Counted from the first letter of the stretch, positions 16,318-24,691 are shown. The stretch: DNA of 64,000 bases from Geobacter sp. AOG2 (GCF_019972295.1 NZ_BLJA01000001.1:1696107-1760106); one strand, 5' to 3'. The notes: generated by a model from the sequence alone, not told the origin. Translations and numbers: made by a program.

Positions 16318-17577
16318 CTAACCTCTCTTCTTCACCAGGCGAGGCAGATAGTGTGCAAGGACATCATCAACGGTGACGATCCCCACCATGCGCTGTTCCT
16401 CGTCAAGCACCGGCACCGCCGTCAGGTCGTACCGGGTAAGGGTCTCCAAAATCTCCTCCGGGTCGTCGCCTACGTTTACGCTTTTTATGTTGTCTTCCAT
16501 GATATCAACGACAAGCTCGTCATCCCGGGAGGCAAGCAACTCCTGAATGCTGAGGGTGCCTTCCAAGTGTTCGTCGTCGTCCAGGAGATAGGCATAGTTA
16601 ATATTTTCGATCTCCCCTGCCAGACGGCGCACATCCGCGATGGCCGCGCCCACGGTATGGTTCAGGGGCAGGGTGAGGAATTCGCTGGTCATGAAACCGC
16701 CGGCCGTATCGTCCTCATGCTCCAACAACTCTTCAATCTCTTCCTTCTCCTCATCATCCATCAGTTCTAATAGTTGCTGGGCCGTTTCTTCCGACAGGTC
16801 GGAGAGAACGTCGGCGGCATCATCCGGGGACATCTCTTCAAGGATGTCCGAGGCATGCTCCGCGTCCATCTGGCTGATGACCACGCTGCGCATCTCCGGT
16901 TCCAATTCGTAAAGTGTATCACCGGTGGTCTCGGCATCGATGCTGTCCAGCACCGTCCTGATGTTTTTGATCGGGATCTGCTCGATGATGTCCGCAAGGT
17001 CGGCCGGATGGATCTCGTTCATCTGATTGCGGGCAATATTCAGGGCCAGTTTGGACGAGTGGGGTTCCAAGGGTTGGACATACTCCCAACTGATCTCGGT
17101 ATGGGGGATGTCCTTTTTGATCAGCCGCGCCATACTCTCGCCGAACCGTTCGTATCCCAAACGGCGCAGCAGTCCGCGAAAGCCGATGTCCACGCTAAAT
17201 ATGCACAGCTTGTCGTGGAGCTTGCCCAGTTTGATATCGTTGACGCGCACCACCTTGGCTCCGTCCACGTCCACGATCTGCTTGTCCAGAAGGTCGCGGC
17301 GCACCAGGATCTCCGCCTCGCGGTAGTCGTAGGCGCACAGGCCGGGCGGGGTGATCCCGGACGCCGAGATCACCACATGGGTAAACAGTGATACCTCGTT
17401 CCAGGGGAGCGACATCTTGCCCTTGTGCCCCTTGATCACAATGTGCGAAACCTCGGGAAAGACCTCGCCCGGCACCATGATGAGGTCACGGAGAATGCCG
17501 AGCTCTTCGCCCTTGCTGTTGATTACCGAACGGCCAATGACGGCGCTTAGGTATATTTCGCTATATTCCGTGTTCAT
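16318..17577 (-). CDS. Cytoplasmic MgtE_N-CBS domain protein with PRC-barrel-like N-terminus
   Basis: A 419-residue soluble protein. Two PRC-barrel-like segments (about 8-75 and 85-155, GRSVINSKGEELG... and DLLDKQIVDVDGAKVV) precede an MgtE N-terminal superhelical domain (about 195-290, HPADLADIIEQ, DAEHASDILEEMSPDDAADVL) and a pair of CBS domains ending in VGIVTVDDVL. The MgtE transmembrane domain is absent. In MgtE these domains bind Mg2+ and gate the channel, so here it probably regulates the adjacent transporter in trans (inference). ATG 17577 with GAGG upstream is preferred; the longer frame runs into the riboswitch terminator. Confidence 0.85.
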   Translation of the reverse strand: MNTEYSEIYLSAVIGRSVINSKGEELGILRDLIMVPGEVFPEVSHIVIKGHKGKMSLPWNEVSLFTHVVISASGITPPGLCAYDYREAEILVRRDLLDKQIVDVDGAKVVRVNDIKLGKLHDKLCIFSVDIGFRGLLRRLGYERFGESMARLIKKDIPHTEISWEYVQPLEPHSSKLALNIARNQMNEIHPADLADIIEQIPIKNIRTVLDSIDAETTGDTLYELEPEMRSVVISQMDAEHASDILEEMSPDDAADVLSDLSEETAQQLLELMDDEEKEEIEELLEHEDDTAGGFMTSEFLTLPLNHTVGAAIADVRRLAGEIENINYAYLLDDDEHLEGTLSIQELLASRDDELVVDIMEDNIKSVNVGDDPEEILETLTRYDLTAVPVLDEEQRMVGIVTVDDVLAHYLPRLVKKRG

Positions 17578-17594
17578 GATGGCAACCTCGCGAA

Positions 17595-17627
17595 ATAAAA
17601 AAAGGCCCTTTCGGAGAAAGGGCCTTT
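17595..17627 (-). terminator. Intrinsic terminator between M-box and the coding region
   Basis: On the minus strand AAAGGCCCTTTC-TCC-GAAAGGGCCTTT is followed by a T tract, a perfect 12-bp stem. It lies about 70 nt after the aptamer and 18 nt before the ATG at 17577, the position expected of a riboswitch expression platform. Confidence 0.85.
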
Positions 17628-17697
17628 GGCGCGCGCAAAGAAACCATTTCCCCACTGGTTGACTTTCGGCAGTGCACAACGTAGGTTGATAAACCAG

Positions 17698-17806
17698 CTA
17701 CCTTAGGTAAAGCCTTAGGCCGACAATACCTGGTCTACCCATTGGCGTCTTTCGACATTTTTGGGCAGTAGCCTGTGTTTGTGCAAACGCCTCTGCTAAC
17801 GAGGAA
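17698..17806 (-). ncRNA. M-box (ykoK leader) Mg2+ riboswitch
   Basis: Read on the minus strand, the leader has the M-box landmarks in order: GTTAGCAGAGGC, ACACAGGCTACTGCCCA, GTCGAAAGACGCCAATGGGT, GGCCTAAGGC, and a closing CTAAGG that pairs with the opening TTAG. These match the conserved aptamer core as I recall it. M-boxes bind several Mg2+ ions and end transcription when Mg2+ is plentiful, and the terminator at 17595-17627 fits that. It controls the MgtE_N/CBS and Nramp-type genes. Confidence 0.92.
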
Positions 17807-17814
17807 CTTTAATC

Positions 17815-17843
17815 ATATAATCCAAAAGAAAATTGTTTGTCAA
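17815..17843 (-). promoter_or_regulatory. Sigma-70-type promoter of the M-box operon
   Basis: On the minus strand TTGACA (17843-17838) and TTATAT (17820-17815) are spaced by 17 nt. The predicted start falls near 17808, directly at the first conserved riboswitch bases, which supports both calls. Confidence 0.75.
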
Positions 17844-17949
17844 CACGCAAAAGCCTCCTCACGGTGAAAAAGACGTTACGGAATAATTACCGTTTCGTGA
17901 CACAGGATATGATTTCCCTTTCATCGTTGATTTTGCTATGATTGACACC

Positions 17950-18408
17950 ATGGGTGAGAAACTGATCTGCAACAACAAGAAGGCCTACCATGAATATTTT
18001 ATCGAGGAAAAGCTGGAAGCCGGGGTGGTGCTTCAGGGGACCGAGGTAAAATCGCTACGGTGCGGCAACGTCAACCTGACCGACTCCTTCATGCTGATTC
18101 GCGAAGGTGAGGCCTTTCTGCACAACCTGCATATCGCGCCCTATGACTTCGGCAACCGCGCGAACCACCAACCGGATCGCCAGCGCAAACTGCTCCTGCA
18201 CCGCAAGGAGATCACCCGGCTTTACGGCAGGGTCAGGGAGCAGGGCTATTCGGTCATACCGCTCAGGCTCTATTTCAAGGATGGCTTGGTGAAGGTGGAG
18301 ATTGGTCTTGCCAAAGGTAAGAAACTGTACGATAAACGTGAAGACTTGAAGAAGAAGGACACGCAACGCGAAATGTCCCAAGCCCTGAAGTCGAGAAACA
18401 GGGCGTAA
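17950..18408 (+). CDS. smpB: SsrA-binding protein SmpB
   Basis: Binds tmRNA and delivers it to stalled ribosomes for trans-translation. The 152-residue protein has the family's N-terminal KKAYHEYFIEEKLEAG, LQGTEVKSLR and the basic C-terminal tail LYDKREDLKKKDTQRE. An in-frame ATG also exists at 17938; 17950 gives the usual MGEKLICNN start, though neither start has a clear ribosome-binding site. Its partner RNA, ssrA, begins 45 nt downstream, so the full trans-translation pair is present. Confidence 0.95.
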   Translation: MGEKLICNNKKAYHEYFIEEKLEAGVVLQGTEVKSLRCGNVNLTDSFMLIREGEAFLHNLHIAPYDFGNRANHQPDRQRKLLLHRKEITRLYGRVREQGYSVIPLRLYFKDGLVKVEIGLAKGKKLYDKREDLKKKDTQREMSQALKSRNRA

Positions 18409-18453
18409 CGGCGCGGATAACGCCGCTGAAAAATTGGTAGGAGATTTTCAAAG

Positions 18454-18808
18454 GGGGGCGTAAAGGTTTCGACGGGGAAGTGAAAATCTGGGTTGCACCG
18501 GGTCGGGGCAGGTGGCCGACCTTAATAAACCTGCACCGGCATTAATTGCCGACAATTACAACACTCCTGTAGCTCTCGCAGCTTAACAGGCGTCCCCGAC
18601 CCAGATGCCGATGGTAAGAAGGGGACGTCATTCACTATCGGATTGGGATGCGCAACGCCCGTAGCGCAACCTGAAACTTTACGGGACCGCTGGCAGGATG
18701 CTTTGTCCTAGGCGTATTCTGCCGGTTAAATTGAGCAAAGGACTAACGGTGTAGTAATTCAGACTGTAGGTTCTTCGGACCCGGGTTCGACTCCCGGCGC
18801 CTCCACCA
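18454..18808 (+). ncRNA. ssrA: tmRNA (transfer-messenger RNA)
   Basis: The 5' end GGGGGCG pairs with CGCCTCC before the terminal ACCA, forming the acceptor stem; the 3' part has the T-arm GGTTCGACTCCC. The tag reading frame runs from GCC at 18548 to TAA at 18584-18586 and encodes ADNYNTPVALAA, a typical hydrophobic-ended degradation tag. Length 355 nt is normal for one-piece tmRNA. The CCA is genome-encoded. Confidence 0.97.
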
Positions 18809-18837
18809 ATTAATAGTCCGGCATGGTTCGGACAAGA

Positions 18838-18874
18838 CCAAAAGCCCTTGAGAAATCAGGGGCTTTTCTTTTTG
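18838..18874 (+). terminator. Intrinsic terminator of ssrA
   Basis: AAAAGCCCTTGA-GAAA-TCAGGGGCTTTT followed by CTTTTT lies 30 nt after the tmRNA 3' end. Stem and T tract are clear. Confidence 0.85.
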
Positions 18875-18875
18875 T

Positions 18876-19048
18876 GTTGTCCGGCAAAGTCCGCTTTGAT
18901 ATGCTTAAAGCCAGCATTTTTGGAGGTATTTATGGGGGTATATTGATTGGGGCCGAGCACAAATACCACCAAACCGTGAAGTGGATACCACCAAAACGGA
19001 GCTTTCTACCGTAATTGGTTCCGTTCCTCTGTACCTGTTCACAATTAA
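18876..19048. other. Gene-less tract after ssrA with integrase-arm-like repeats (possible relic attachment region)
   Basis: No convincing gene. The tract has two direct copies of TACCACCAAA (about 18965 and 18987) and two inverted relatives, GGAGGTATTTATGG and GGGGGTATA (about 18921-18941). Such GGxGGTA/TACCxCC repeats next to ssrA are commonly seen where tyrosine-integrase elements insert at the tmRNA 3' end. No integrase or second attachment copy is visible, so a relic is only inferred. Confidence 0.35.
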
Positions 19049-19049
19049 T

Positions 19050-19090
19050 ACAAAGCCCCGCCACCGAAGACCGGTAACGGGGTTTTGTGC
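19050..19090. terminator. Terminator-like hairpin in the ssrA-downstream region
   Basis: ACAAAGCCCCG and CGGGGTTTTGTG form an 11-12 bp stem with one G-T pair around a loop of about 17 nt that itself contains ACCG/CGGT. No adjacent gene clearly uses it. Confidence 0.4.
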
Positions 19091-19206
19091 AGAGCTTGTA
19101 GAAAAAATATTGGCGAAGTCGTACCAGTGGTGGCCGGGATCGAAGGTAAAGCCGAAATATGCTGTCCTTGATTCCGCAATCAATGCCGCCGGAGCAAGCC
19201 GGCCTC

Positions 19207-19467
19207 TCAGGAACCCTCATCGGACGTATCCAGAAAGGTCATAATAGAATTAAACATCGAAGAAGGCGTCTCGTCATGGCCTTTTCTGGAATCGAAGACA
19301 TTCTCCCACCCATATCCCTGCAAATCCACCGTAATCACCCTGCCGGCGCTGCGCATGTCAATGTAAGGAGTTACGGATTTCACCACCCGTTGTCCCGGTT
19401 TCCGATTAAAGAAATTATGGTCTTCCTCAATATGTCGGATTAGTTCCATAAATTGATTAATAGTCAT
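19207..19467 (-). CDS. Small conserved-looking hypothetical protein
   Basis: An 86-residue acidic soluble protein. It starts MTINQFMELIRHIEEDHNFF and continues with KPGQRVVKSV, DMRSAGRVITVDL and a C-terminal SSMFNSIMTFLDTSDEGS. AAGG lies upstream of the ATG at an acceptable distance. The pattern resembles small hypothetical proteins I associate with Geobacter genomes, but I cannot name a family or function. It stands alone in gene-poor DNA downstream of ssrA. Confidence 0.5.
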   Translation of the reverse strand: MTINQFMELIRHIEEDHNFFNRKPGQRVVKSVTPYIDMRSAGRVITVDLQGYGWENVFDSRKGHDETPSSMFNSIMTFLDTSDEGS

Positions 19468-19832
19468 TTTTTGCCCTTTGCCTACTTTGGCGAATAAAGT
19501 ATATCAAGGCGAAAGTTTGATATGAATGAGTCGTGTATAATTATATAAATCCAATAATATCGTTGGCATTTTTAGCACGGTTTACGCGCACCGTCCATAT
19601 TTATGTTTGACAACAATACCTTCAAAGTAAATGTTGCGGGAAGAGGGTAAGGCCAAACAGGAAAAGCTTGATTTCCAGATAATATAGGCGTTAAATATTC
19701 ACCGGTTCCCACGCGACTGATTGCAGCATGTTTTGGGGTGCATTCAAAGTTTAACCTTGATAGGCGTACGTAATATATTGGTTGTGCTGTCAGGTGTGTT
19801 GACGGCATCCAGGGTGGTACAATGTCGTACGG
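19468..19832. other. Intergenic region, nothing recognised
   Basis: An A/T-richer stretch than the surrounding genes, with only short frames lacking ribosome-binding sites. I see no RNA gene or mobile-element signature. Confidence 0.4.
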
Positions 19833-19858
19833 AAGCCCGCTAGATATGAGCGGGCTTT
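19833..19858. terminator. Perfect hairpin, terminator-like
   Basis: AAGCCCGCT-AGATATG-AGCGGGCTT is a perfect 9-bp inverted repeat with a short T run on the plus side, located about 80 nt upstream of the small gene at 19939. It could be a terminator or a leader hairpin. Confidence 0.45.
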
Positions 19859-19938
19859 ACTGTTGTCTGCGATGGAATCAAATTGAAACGTCATAACCGA
19901 TAGGTGGTTATTTTTATCGTCGAATGGAGGAAAACCCC

Positions 19939-20145
19939 ATGCCTGGCTCGTACACCACTTCTGCAGTATTGGCTGATTCCGCGCTCGACACGCTGAAGCG
20001 TGCCTACGAGGCCCGCCAATCGCCCGATGTCGGCTCACTGATCCTGAAGGCCTATGATGTGATCAAAAACCTGAAAGACGAAATAAGCTCCAATGATACA
20101 ACACACGATCCCTATGAGCTGAATGAGGCAAATTCGGCGATATAA
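19939..20145 (+). CDS. Small hypothetical protein
   Basis: A 68-residue protein (MPGSYTTSAVLADSALDTLK...). The ATG at 19939 is preceded by GGAGG at 19926-19930 with an 8-nt spacer, the best reason to believe it is translated. The sequence is mixed charged and helical, with no cysteines or membrane segment. No family is recognised. It is flanked by hairpins, consistent with a stand-alone transcription unit. Confidence 0.5.
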   Translation: MPGSYTTSAVLADSALDTLKRAYEARQSPDVGSLILKAYDVIKNLKDEISSNDTTHDPYELNEANSAI

Positions 20146-20401
20146 TCACCGGCTGACGGCCGTTGGATGTAGTCAGCAACGCCCACTGCGGATTTCTTTA
20201 TCTGTAGCGGGCTTTCGTTTTTTTGCATGGCGGCAGGCGTGACTTGAGAACGTGGCCGTGCCGTTATCGGGAGTCGGCAGTTGAATGTTGTTATCTGCTG
20301 AGAAGAAGCGTATACGCCATTTGACTAATCGTATTTTTGTATTATTTTTTTAAGAAAGATCGGGAGGACTACCGTGGGAACCCTCACCTGGGAGGGGCAT
20401 G

Positions 20402-20593
20402 ATGCAAAACACGATTATATGGGTTAACGACAACACTCTGGAACGCATCATCAATGTAGATGGTACGGTTGTGTGTACCCAGAGACTGCGGATCTCCGAC
20501 AAGGAACGTTGTGAGGCTGCGATGACGAAGTTTTGGCAGCAGTTGCTGAGGGAACAGAAACAGAGTAGGCTGAACACCAAGCGCCGCCCATGA
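20402..20593 (+). CDS. Small hypothetical protein
   Basis: A 63-residue protein beginning MQNTIIWVNDNTLERIINVDGT and ending in a basic tail. Two adjacent ATGs (20399 and 20402) follow GGAGG at 20391-20395; the second has the better 6-nt spacing. A strong intrinsic terminator follows at 20620-20652, so this is a compact one-gene unit. No family recognised. Confidence 0.5.
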   Translation: MQNTIIWVNDNTLERIINVDGTVVCTQRLRISDKERCEAAMTKFWQQLLREQKQSRLNTKRRP

Positions 20594-20619
20594 CGAAAAT
20601 ATCTTGCGGGGTTATGGCT

Positions 20620-20652
20620 GAAACCGGGATTTCCCCGGTTTTCTCTTTTTTT
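20620..20652 (+). terminator. Intrinsic terminator
   Basis: GAAACCGGG-ATTT-CCCCGGTTTTC followed by TCTTTTTTT. Lies 27 nt after the stop of the small gene ending at 20593. Confidence 0.75.
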
Positions 20653-20706
20653 GAGGGCCAGCAACGCCGTTGCCACCCTATTTGTATAAGCTAATCACCT
20701 AAAAAT

Positions 20707-21180
20707 ATGCGTAAAAATGCCAAGACATTCGGACAATTTAAAGGGCTTCGTGTCGTAGCGCTTTTAGAAGGGGCTAAAGGAACCATTGTTCTTTTGACCG
20801 GTTTCGGGATACTGGCGCTTATCCACAAAGACCTCCATCATGTTGCCGAGCAACTTGTCCAACACCTGCATATCAATCCGGCCCGCCACTATCCGCGAAT
20901 TTTTATCGATGCGGCTCAGCGTGTTACGGATCTACAGCTCTGGGGGCTCGCTCTTTCTGCATTAGGCTATGCCATCGTGCGCTTTGTGGAAGCGTACGGG
21001 CTGTGGAAACGGATGTCGTGGGCGGAATGGTTCGGGCTGCTGACAGGGGGGATGTACATCCCCGTCGAACTGTTCGAGGTCATGCGTGGAGTAACGTGGC
21101 CCAAGGTGAGTATACTGATTGTTAACCTGGGAGTTGTGGGGTATCTGGCCTTTATTCTGCTGCCGGCAAAACGGAAATGA
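20707..21180 (+). CDS. DUF2127 family membrane protein
   Basis: A 157-residue integral membrane protein with four hydrophobic stretches (about 15-42, 78-100, 110-125, 133-152). The opening KGLRVVALLEGAKGTIVLLTGFG and the later RFVEAYGLWKRMSWAEWFGLL...YIPVELFEV are characteristic of DUF2127. Function of the family is unknown. It precedes a VIT-family transporter by about 110 nt in the same orientation, possibly one transcription unit. No strong ribosome-binding site is seen before its ATG. Confidence 0.8.
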   Translation: MRKNAKTFGQFKGLRVVALLEGAKGTIVLLTGFGILALIHKDLHHVAEQLVQHLHINPARHYPRIFIDAAQRVTDLQLWGLALSALGYAIVRFVEAYGLWKRMSWAEWFGLLTGGMYIPVELFEVMRGVTWPKVSILIVNLGVVGYLAFILLPAKRK

Positions 21181-21288
21181 CTTTTCTTTCCAGACAAAAC
21201 TCCCCTCATTCATCTGGTTGTTGCGAGGACACTTTGCGGTTTGAAGCAGGGATGCGACGGTTATGTCCAGAATGATTGCAGGTGACTC

Positions 21289-21984
21289 ATGCCAGTAACC
21301 GCTCATAACGAAAAGCATTTTACCGCATCGGATACGGTTCGGGATGTTGTTATCGGCATGTCCGACGGTTTAACGGTCCCGTTCGCGCTCGCCGCCGGAT
21401 TGTCGGGAGCTGTTGATTCCACCGGGCTCATTATCATTGCCGGTCTCGCGGAGATAGCGGCGGGCGCGATTGCGATGGGCCTGGGCGGATATCTGGCGGC
21501 TAAAACCGATGCGGAACATTTTATTGCCGAATTGGCCCGGGAAGAACGCGAGACGTATGAAGTCCCTGAGAGCGAGGCGGAAGAGGTCGCCCAGGTTTTT
21601 CGAAATTACGGGCTTTCGGAGGAGACAGTGACGACCGTTGTGGGCGCCATCCGTTCGGACCGCACGCGTTGGGTGGACTTCATGATGAAATTCGAATTGG
21701 GGCTTGAGGAGCCGGATCCCCGCCGGGCTCGAAGCAGCGCTCTGACCATTGCTCTTTCGTACGTGGCCGGTGGGTTGGTACCGCTGGCCCCCTATTTTTT
21801 CCTGCGCTCCGTGCATGCCGCTTTGGTCGGTTCCATGATTGTTACACTGCTTGCCTTATTCGTGTTTGGCTTTGTCAAAGGTCGCTTCACCACCAGCCGT
21901 CCGGTACGGAGTGCCTGGCAAACCGTCCTGGTTGGGGGGATTGCGGCAGCGGCCGCTTTTGGTATAGCAAAACTCATTGGCTAA
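21289..21984 (+). CDS. VIT1/CCC1-family metal (Fe2+/Mn2+) transporter
   Basis: A 231-residue membrane protein. TM1 carries DVVIGMSDGLTVPFALAAGL and TM2 AGLAEIAAGAIAMGLGGYLA, both signature sequences of vacuolar-iron-transporter-like exporters; a long acidic cytoplasmic segment (about 80-150, rich in Glu) is the metal-binding domain, followed by three more helices. AGGTG precedes the ATG. Expected to export or sequester Fe2+ or Mn2+. The preceding DUF2127 gene and the downstream kinase have no clear functional link. Confidence 0.88.
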   Translation: MPVTAHNEKHFTASDTVRDVVIGMSDGLTVPFALAAGLSGAVDSTGLIIIAGLAEIAAGAIAMGLGGYLAAKTDAEHFIAELAREERETYEVPESEAEEVAQVFRNYGLSEETVTTVVGAIRSDRTRWVDFMMKFELGLEEPDPRRARSSALTIALSYVAGGLVPLAPYFFLRSVHAALVGSMIVTLLALFVFGFVKGRFTTSRPVRSAWQTVLVGGIAAAAAFGIAKLIG

Positions 21985-22225
21985 TAGTTAGGAGTTGTGC
22001 AGGTCTCCGGCACACGGTTTCCCGTGACGTTATAGTGTCTGTTTTTTTCATTATCTCCACCTGCTGTATCTGTCTTTGCGGCTGACAGCAGGATGCCCAC
22101 GTAAGTAATCCTACCCGGCGGCATTACTTCATTAGCAGTATTTTAATGACTCTTGCAATCCGGCGACCACGAGGTATAAAACTTGAGAAGCATAGGCTTG
22201 GAGCCGCTTTCTTGAGGATACATTC

Positions 22226-24046
22226 ATGCAGGCGATAGTGAGTTGGATAAAAGCAATTGTAAAATGGGCCCTCCTTATGACAACGACGGTCTGTATGCCA
22301 TCCGTCGTTTGTGCGGAAGAAGCTGTTCCTTCGCCTACCGTTGCAGACACTATCGTTGCCGCCATCCCTCCCGACTTTCCGCCAACCTATTCCCGTGATC
22401 GCCAGAGCGGAAAACCGGTCGGTTTTGCTGTTGATATCTTGAATGAAATTGCCCGCAGAGCCGGTTTGAAGGTCGTCTATGTCTTCGGACAGCACTGGGA
22501 TGATGTCGAACATCTGGTTCTGAGCGGCCAGGCCGACGTGATACCGAATCTCATTGTTGACGATGCGAGGAGCAAGCTTTTTACCTTTACGAAACCCATT
22601 GAAGCGGTACCGATCTATTTGACTGTTCGCAGCCATGAGTCGCGTTTTCAACGCATTGTTCCAGGCATAAAGATCGGCGTGATCAAGGAAAGTGTCGGGG
22701 AACACTATCTGAAAAACATTCCCAAGGTCACAGTCACTACATATTCCAACCTGCATTCCCTGATATTCGAACTTCTCTCGGGCCAGATAGACGCCGCACT
22801 GACGGCGACACCAAACCTGATGAAGCTTGCCAATGAGGCCGGCGTGAGAGACAAAATCAAGATGGTCGGCGAACCGGTCATTGATGGGAAACGGGCCATA
22901 GCGGTACGTAAAGGGGATCCGGCCCTTACGGCCCGCCTTAACAAGGCTATCGCGGGATTTGTCGGCTCGCCTGAATATCAGGCATTGTACCGGAAGTGGT
23001 GGGGCACACCGGAACCGTACTGGAATGCCCGACGAGTTGTCGTTGCCATAGCTGCAACGCTTGTCGTGGCGATCATGTCCATGGGAGGTTGGCGGTATTA
23101 TTCGATCAAACGCCTCAACGCGCAGCTTACAGAGAGCATGGCCGGGTTGGAAAAAGCTCAAAAGACGCTTCAGGAACAGGCGGTATTGTTGGAGGAAGAG
23201 ATTGCCGAGCGGCATCTGGCAGAGGTGAAGCTGGCAGTCAAGCAACAGCAGCTTGAAGAAATCAATCGCTCGCTGGAAGATCGTATAGCTACGACGTTGA
23301 GGGAAATCCGTGAGAAGGACCAGATGCTTATCCAGCAGGGACGTTTTGCCGCAATGGGCGAAATGATCAGCAATATATCGCACCAGTGGCGCCAACCACT
23401 CAATAACGTGGGCCTGATCATTCAGAATTTGCAGGAAATGTCCGAAAATGGTGAACTTAGTCAGGATGTCCTGAATTATGAGGTTCGGGTAGCTATGGAC
23501 ATCATTCAGTTCATGTCGAATACGATCGATGATTTCCGCTATTTTTTTAAGCCGGATAAAGAAAAGAAGGAGTTCGTCGTTAACGAGGTTATTGCAAAAA
23601 CAGTCAAATTCATGTCGCCGGCCCTTCGAAGCTGCGGCATCACTATCACATTCAATGAAGAGTCGGACGTCTGCATTTTGGGATACCCCAATGAATATTC
23701 CCAGATGCTGATCAATATCATCAATAATGCAAAGGATGTATTGCTGGAGCGGAAGATTCCCGACCCATGCGTGATAATTCATGCCTTCCATGATAACGAA
23801 CTTGCGACGGTAACCATAACAGATAACGCCGGAGGCATAGATGCTGCCGTGCTTCCCAAGGTATTTGATCCCTATTTTACCACCAAGGAGCCTGGTAAAG
23901 GCACCGGTATCGGCCTTTACATGTCGAAGGTAATCGCGGAGAAGAACATGGGGGGGAGATTGATCGCCCGAAATGTGCCGGATGGAGCGGAGTTCAGGAT
24001 TGAGCTGCTGTCGTGCGGCTGCGCGGAAAGGGGTGTGTATACATGA
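22226..24046 (+). CDS. Sensor histidine kinase with periplasmic solute-binding domain
   Basis: A 606-residue membrane kinase. It has a signal peptide (to about 31), a type-3 family solute-binding domain (about 40-265: IPPDFPPTYSRD, GFAVDILNEIARRAG), one TM helix (about 270-290), a coiled coil (about 295-375), a His-kinase region with H386 in ISHQWRQPLN, and an ATPase domain with INNAKD, DNAGGI and GTGIGLYMSK. The ligand is probably a small polar molecule bound like an amino acid. No response regulator is adjacent, so it is an orphan kinase in this window. ATG 22226 follows GAGG. Confidence 0.9.
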   Translation: MQAIVSWIKAIVKWALLMTTTVCMPSVVCAEEAVPSPTVADTIVAAIPPDFPPTYSRDRQSGKPVGFAVDILNEIARRAGLKVVYVFGQHWDDVEHLVLSGQADVIPNLIVDDARSKLFTFTKPIEAVPIYLTVRSHESRFQRIVPGIKIGVIKESVGEHYLKNIPKVTVTTYSNLHSLIFELLSGQIDAALTATPNLMKLANEAGVRDKIKMVGEPVIDGKRAIAVRKGDPALTARLNKAIAGFVGSPEYQALYRKWWGTPEPYWNARRVVVAIAATLVVAIMSMGGWRYYSIKRLNAQLTESMAGLEKAQKTLQEQAVLLEEEIAERHLAEVKLAVKQQQLEEINRSLEDRIATTLREIREKDQMLIQQGRFAAMGEMISNISHQWRQPLNNVGLIIQNLQEMSENGELSQDVLNYEVRVAMDIIQFMSNTIDDFRYFFKPDKEKKEFVVNEVIAKTVKFMSPALRSCGITITFNEESDVCILGYPNEYSQMLINIINNAKDVLLERKIPDPCVIIHAFHDNELATVTITDNAGGIDAAVLPKVFDPYFTTKEPGKGTGIGLYMSKVIAEKNMGGRLIARNVPDGAEFRIELLSCGCAERGVYT

Positions 24047-24118
24047 TGTGCAATTCGTTTATATCGGATTATAGTGTTTCAGGTGATACGAGGCGTATTG
24101 AGCGGGAGGTACTAAACT

Positions 24119-24691
24119 ATGCGGGTACTTCAGGAATACGATACCGTCAGTATCGTACTCAAGTTTGCGCATATCATTTCATCCTGCGTCTGGTTTGGGG
24201 CTGTCGTTTGTATTGGGGTTTTGCTGTATCTGAATCATGAATCCGGCAGCAGCGAGGAACTAAACGCCTTTAACCTGGGAATTCACTATCTGGACAACTA
24301 CCTGATCGGTCCCGCTGTGATTGTCAGCATTCTGAGCGGGGTTTTTCTCTGTTTCAGTAACAACCTGCAACTCTTCGCCTGTCGCTGGGTAATCAAGAAA
24401 TGGTTGAGTAGCCTGGTTGCCGTGGCATTCGGTCTCATCTGGCTCGCCCCGTGGTTGAAGGAGTTGGAGATCATCTGCAGGATCAACCAATTCATGGTCT
24501 TTACCATACCCGGCTATTATCGTACCTACTACCTGAACCATATCAGCCTGGTGGTCCAGGAGATCATGCTGCTCTACCTTATTCTCATTTCACTTTTGAA
24601 ACCCTGCACCGGCTATAAGAATTGTATCCATTGCCGGGAACGTTTTGGTTACAAAAAGTCTGAGAAGCCGCTCTCGTGCCCCAGTGACTGA
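24119..24691 (+). CDS. Integral membrane protein of unknown function (DUF2269-like)
   Basis: A 190-residue protein with four clear hydrophobic helices (about 12-36, 60-80, 92-112, 140-160) and a cysteine-containing C-terminal tail (PCTGYKNCIHCRER, CPSD). The first helix region KFAHIISSCVWFGAVVCIGVL resembles DUF2269-like or copper-resistance-D-like membrane proteins, a weak similarity. GGGAGG precedes the ATG. It follows the sensor kinase by about 70 nt in the same direction; a regulatory link is only suggested by position. Confidence 0.6.
   Translation: MRVLQEYDTVSIVLKFAHIISSCVWFGAVVCIGVLLYLNHESGSSEELNAFNLGIHYLDNYLIGPAVIVSILSGVFLCFSNNLQLFACRWVIKKWLSSLVAVAFGLIWLAPWLKELEIICRINQFMVFTIPGYYRTYYLNHISLVVQEIMLLYLILISLLKPCTGYKNCIHCRERFGYKKSEKPLSCPSD

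Noticed and set aside
16318..17679. Longer start (34 extra residues) for the MgtE_N/CBS protein
   Set aside because: The extra codons lie inside the riboswitch terminator and expression platform, whereas ATG 17577 has a ribosome-binding site.
18905..19244. Small frames of 85-96 codons on both strands right after ssrA
   Set aside because: They overlap repeats and hairpins, lack start signals, and show no domain; treated as possible integration relic sequence.
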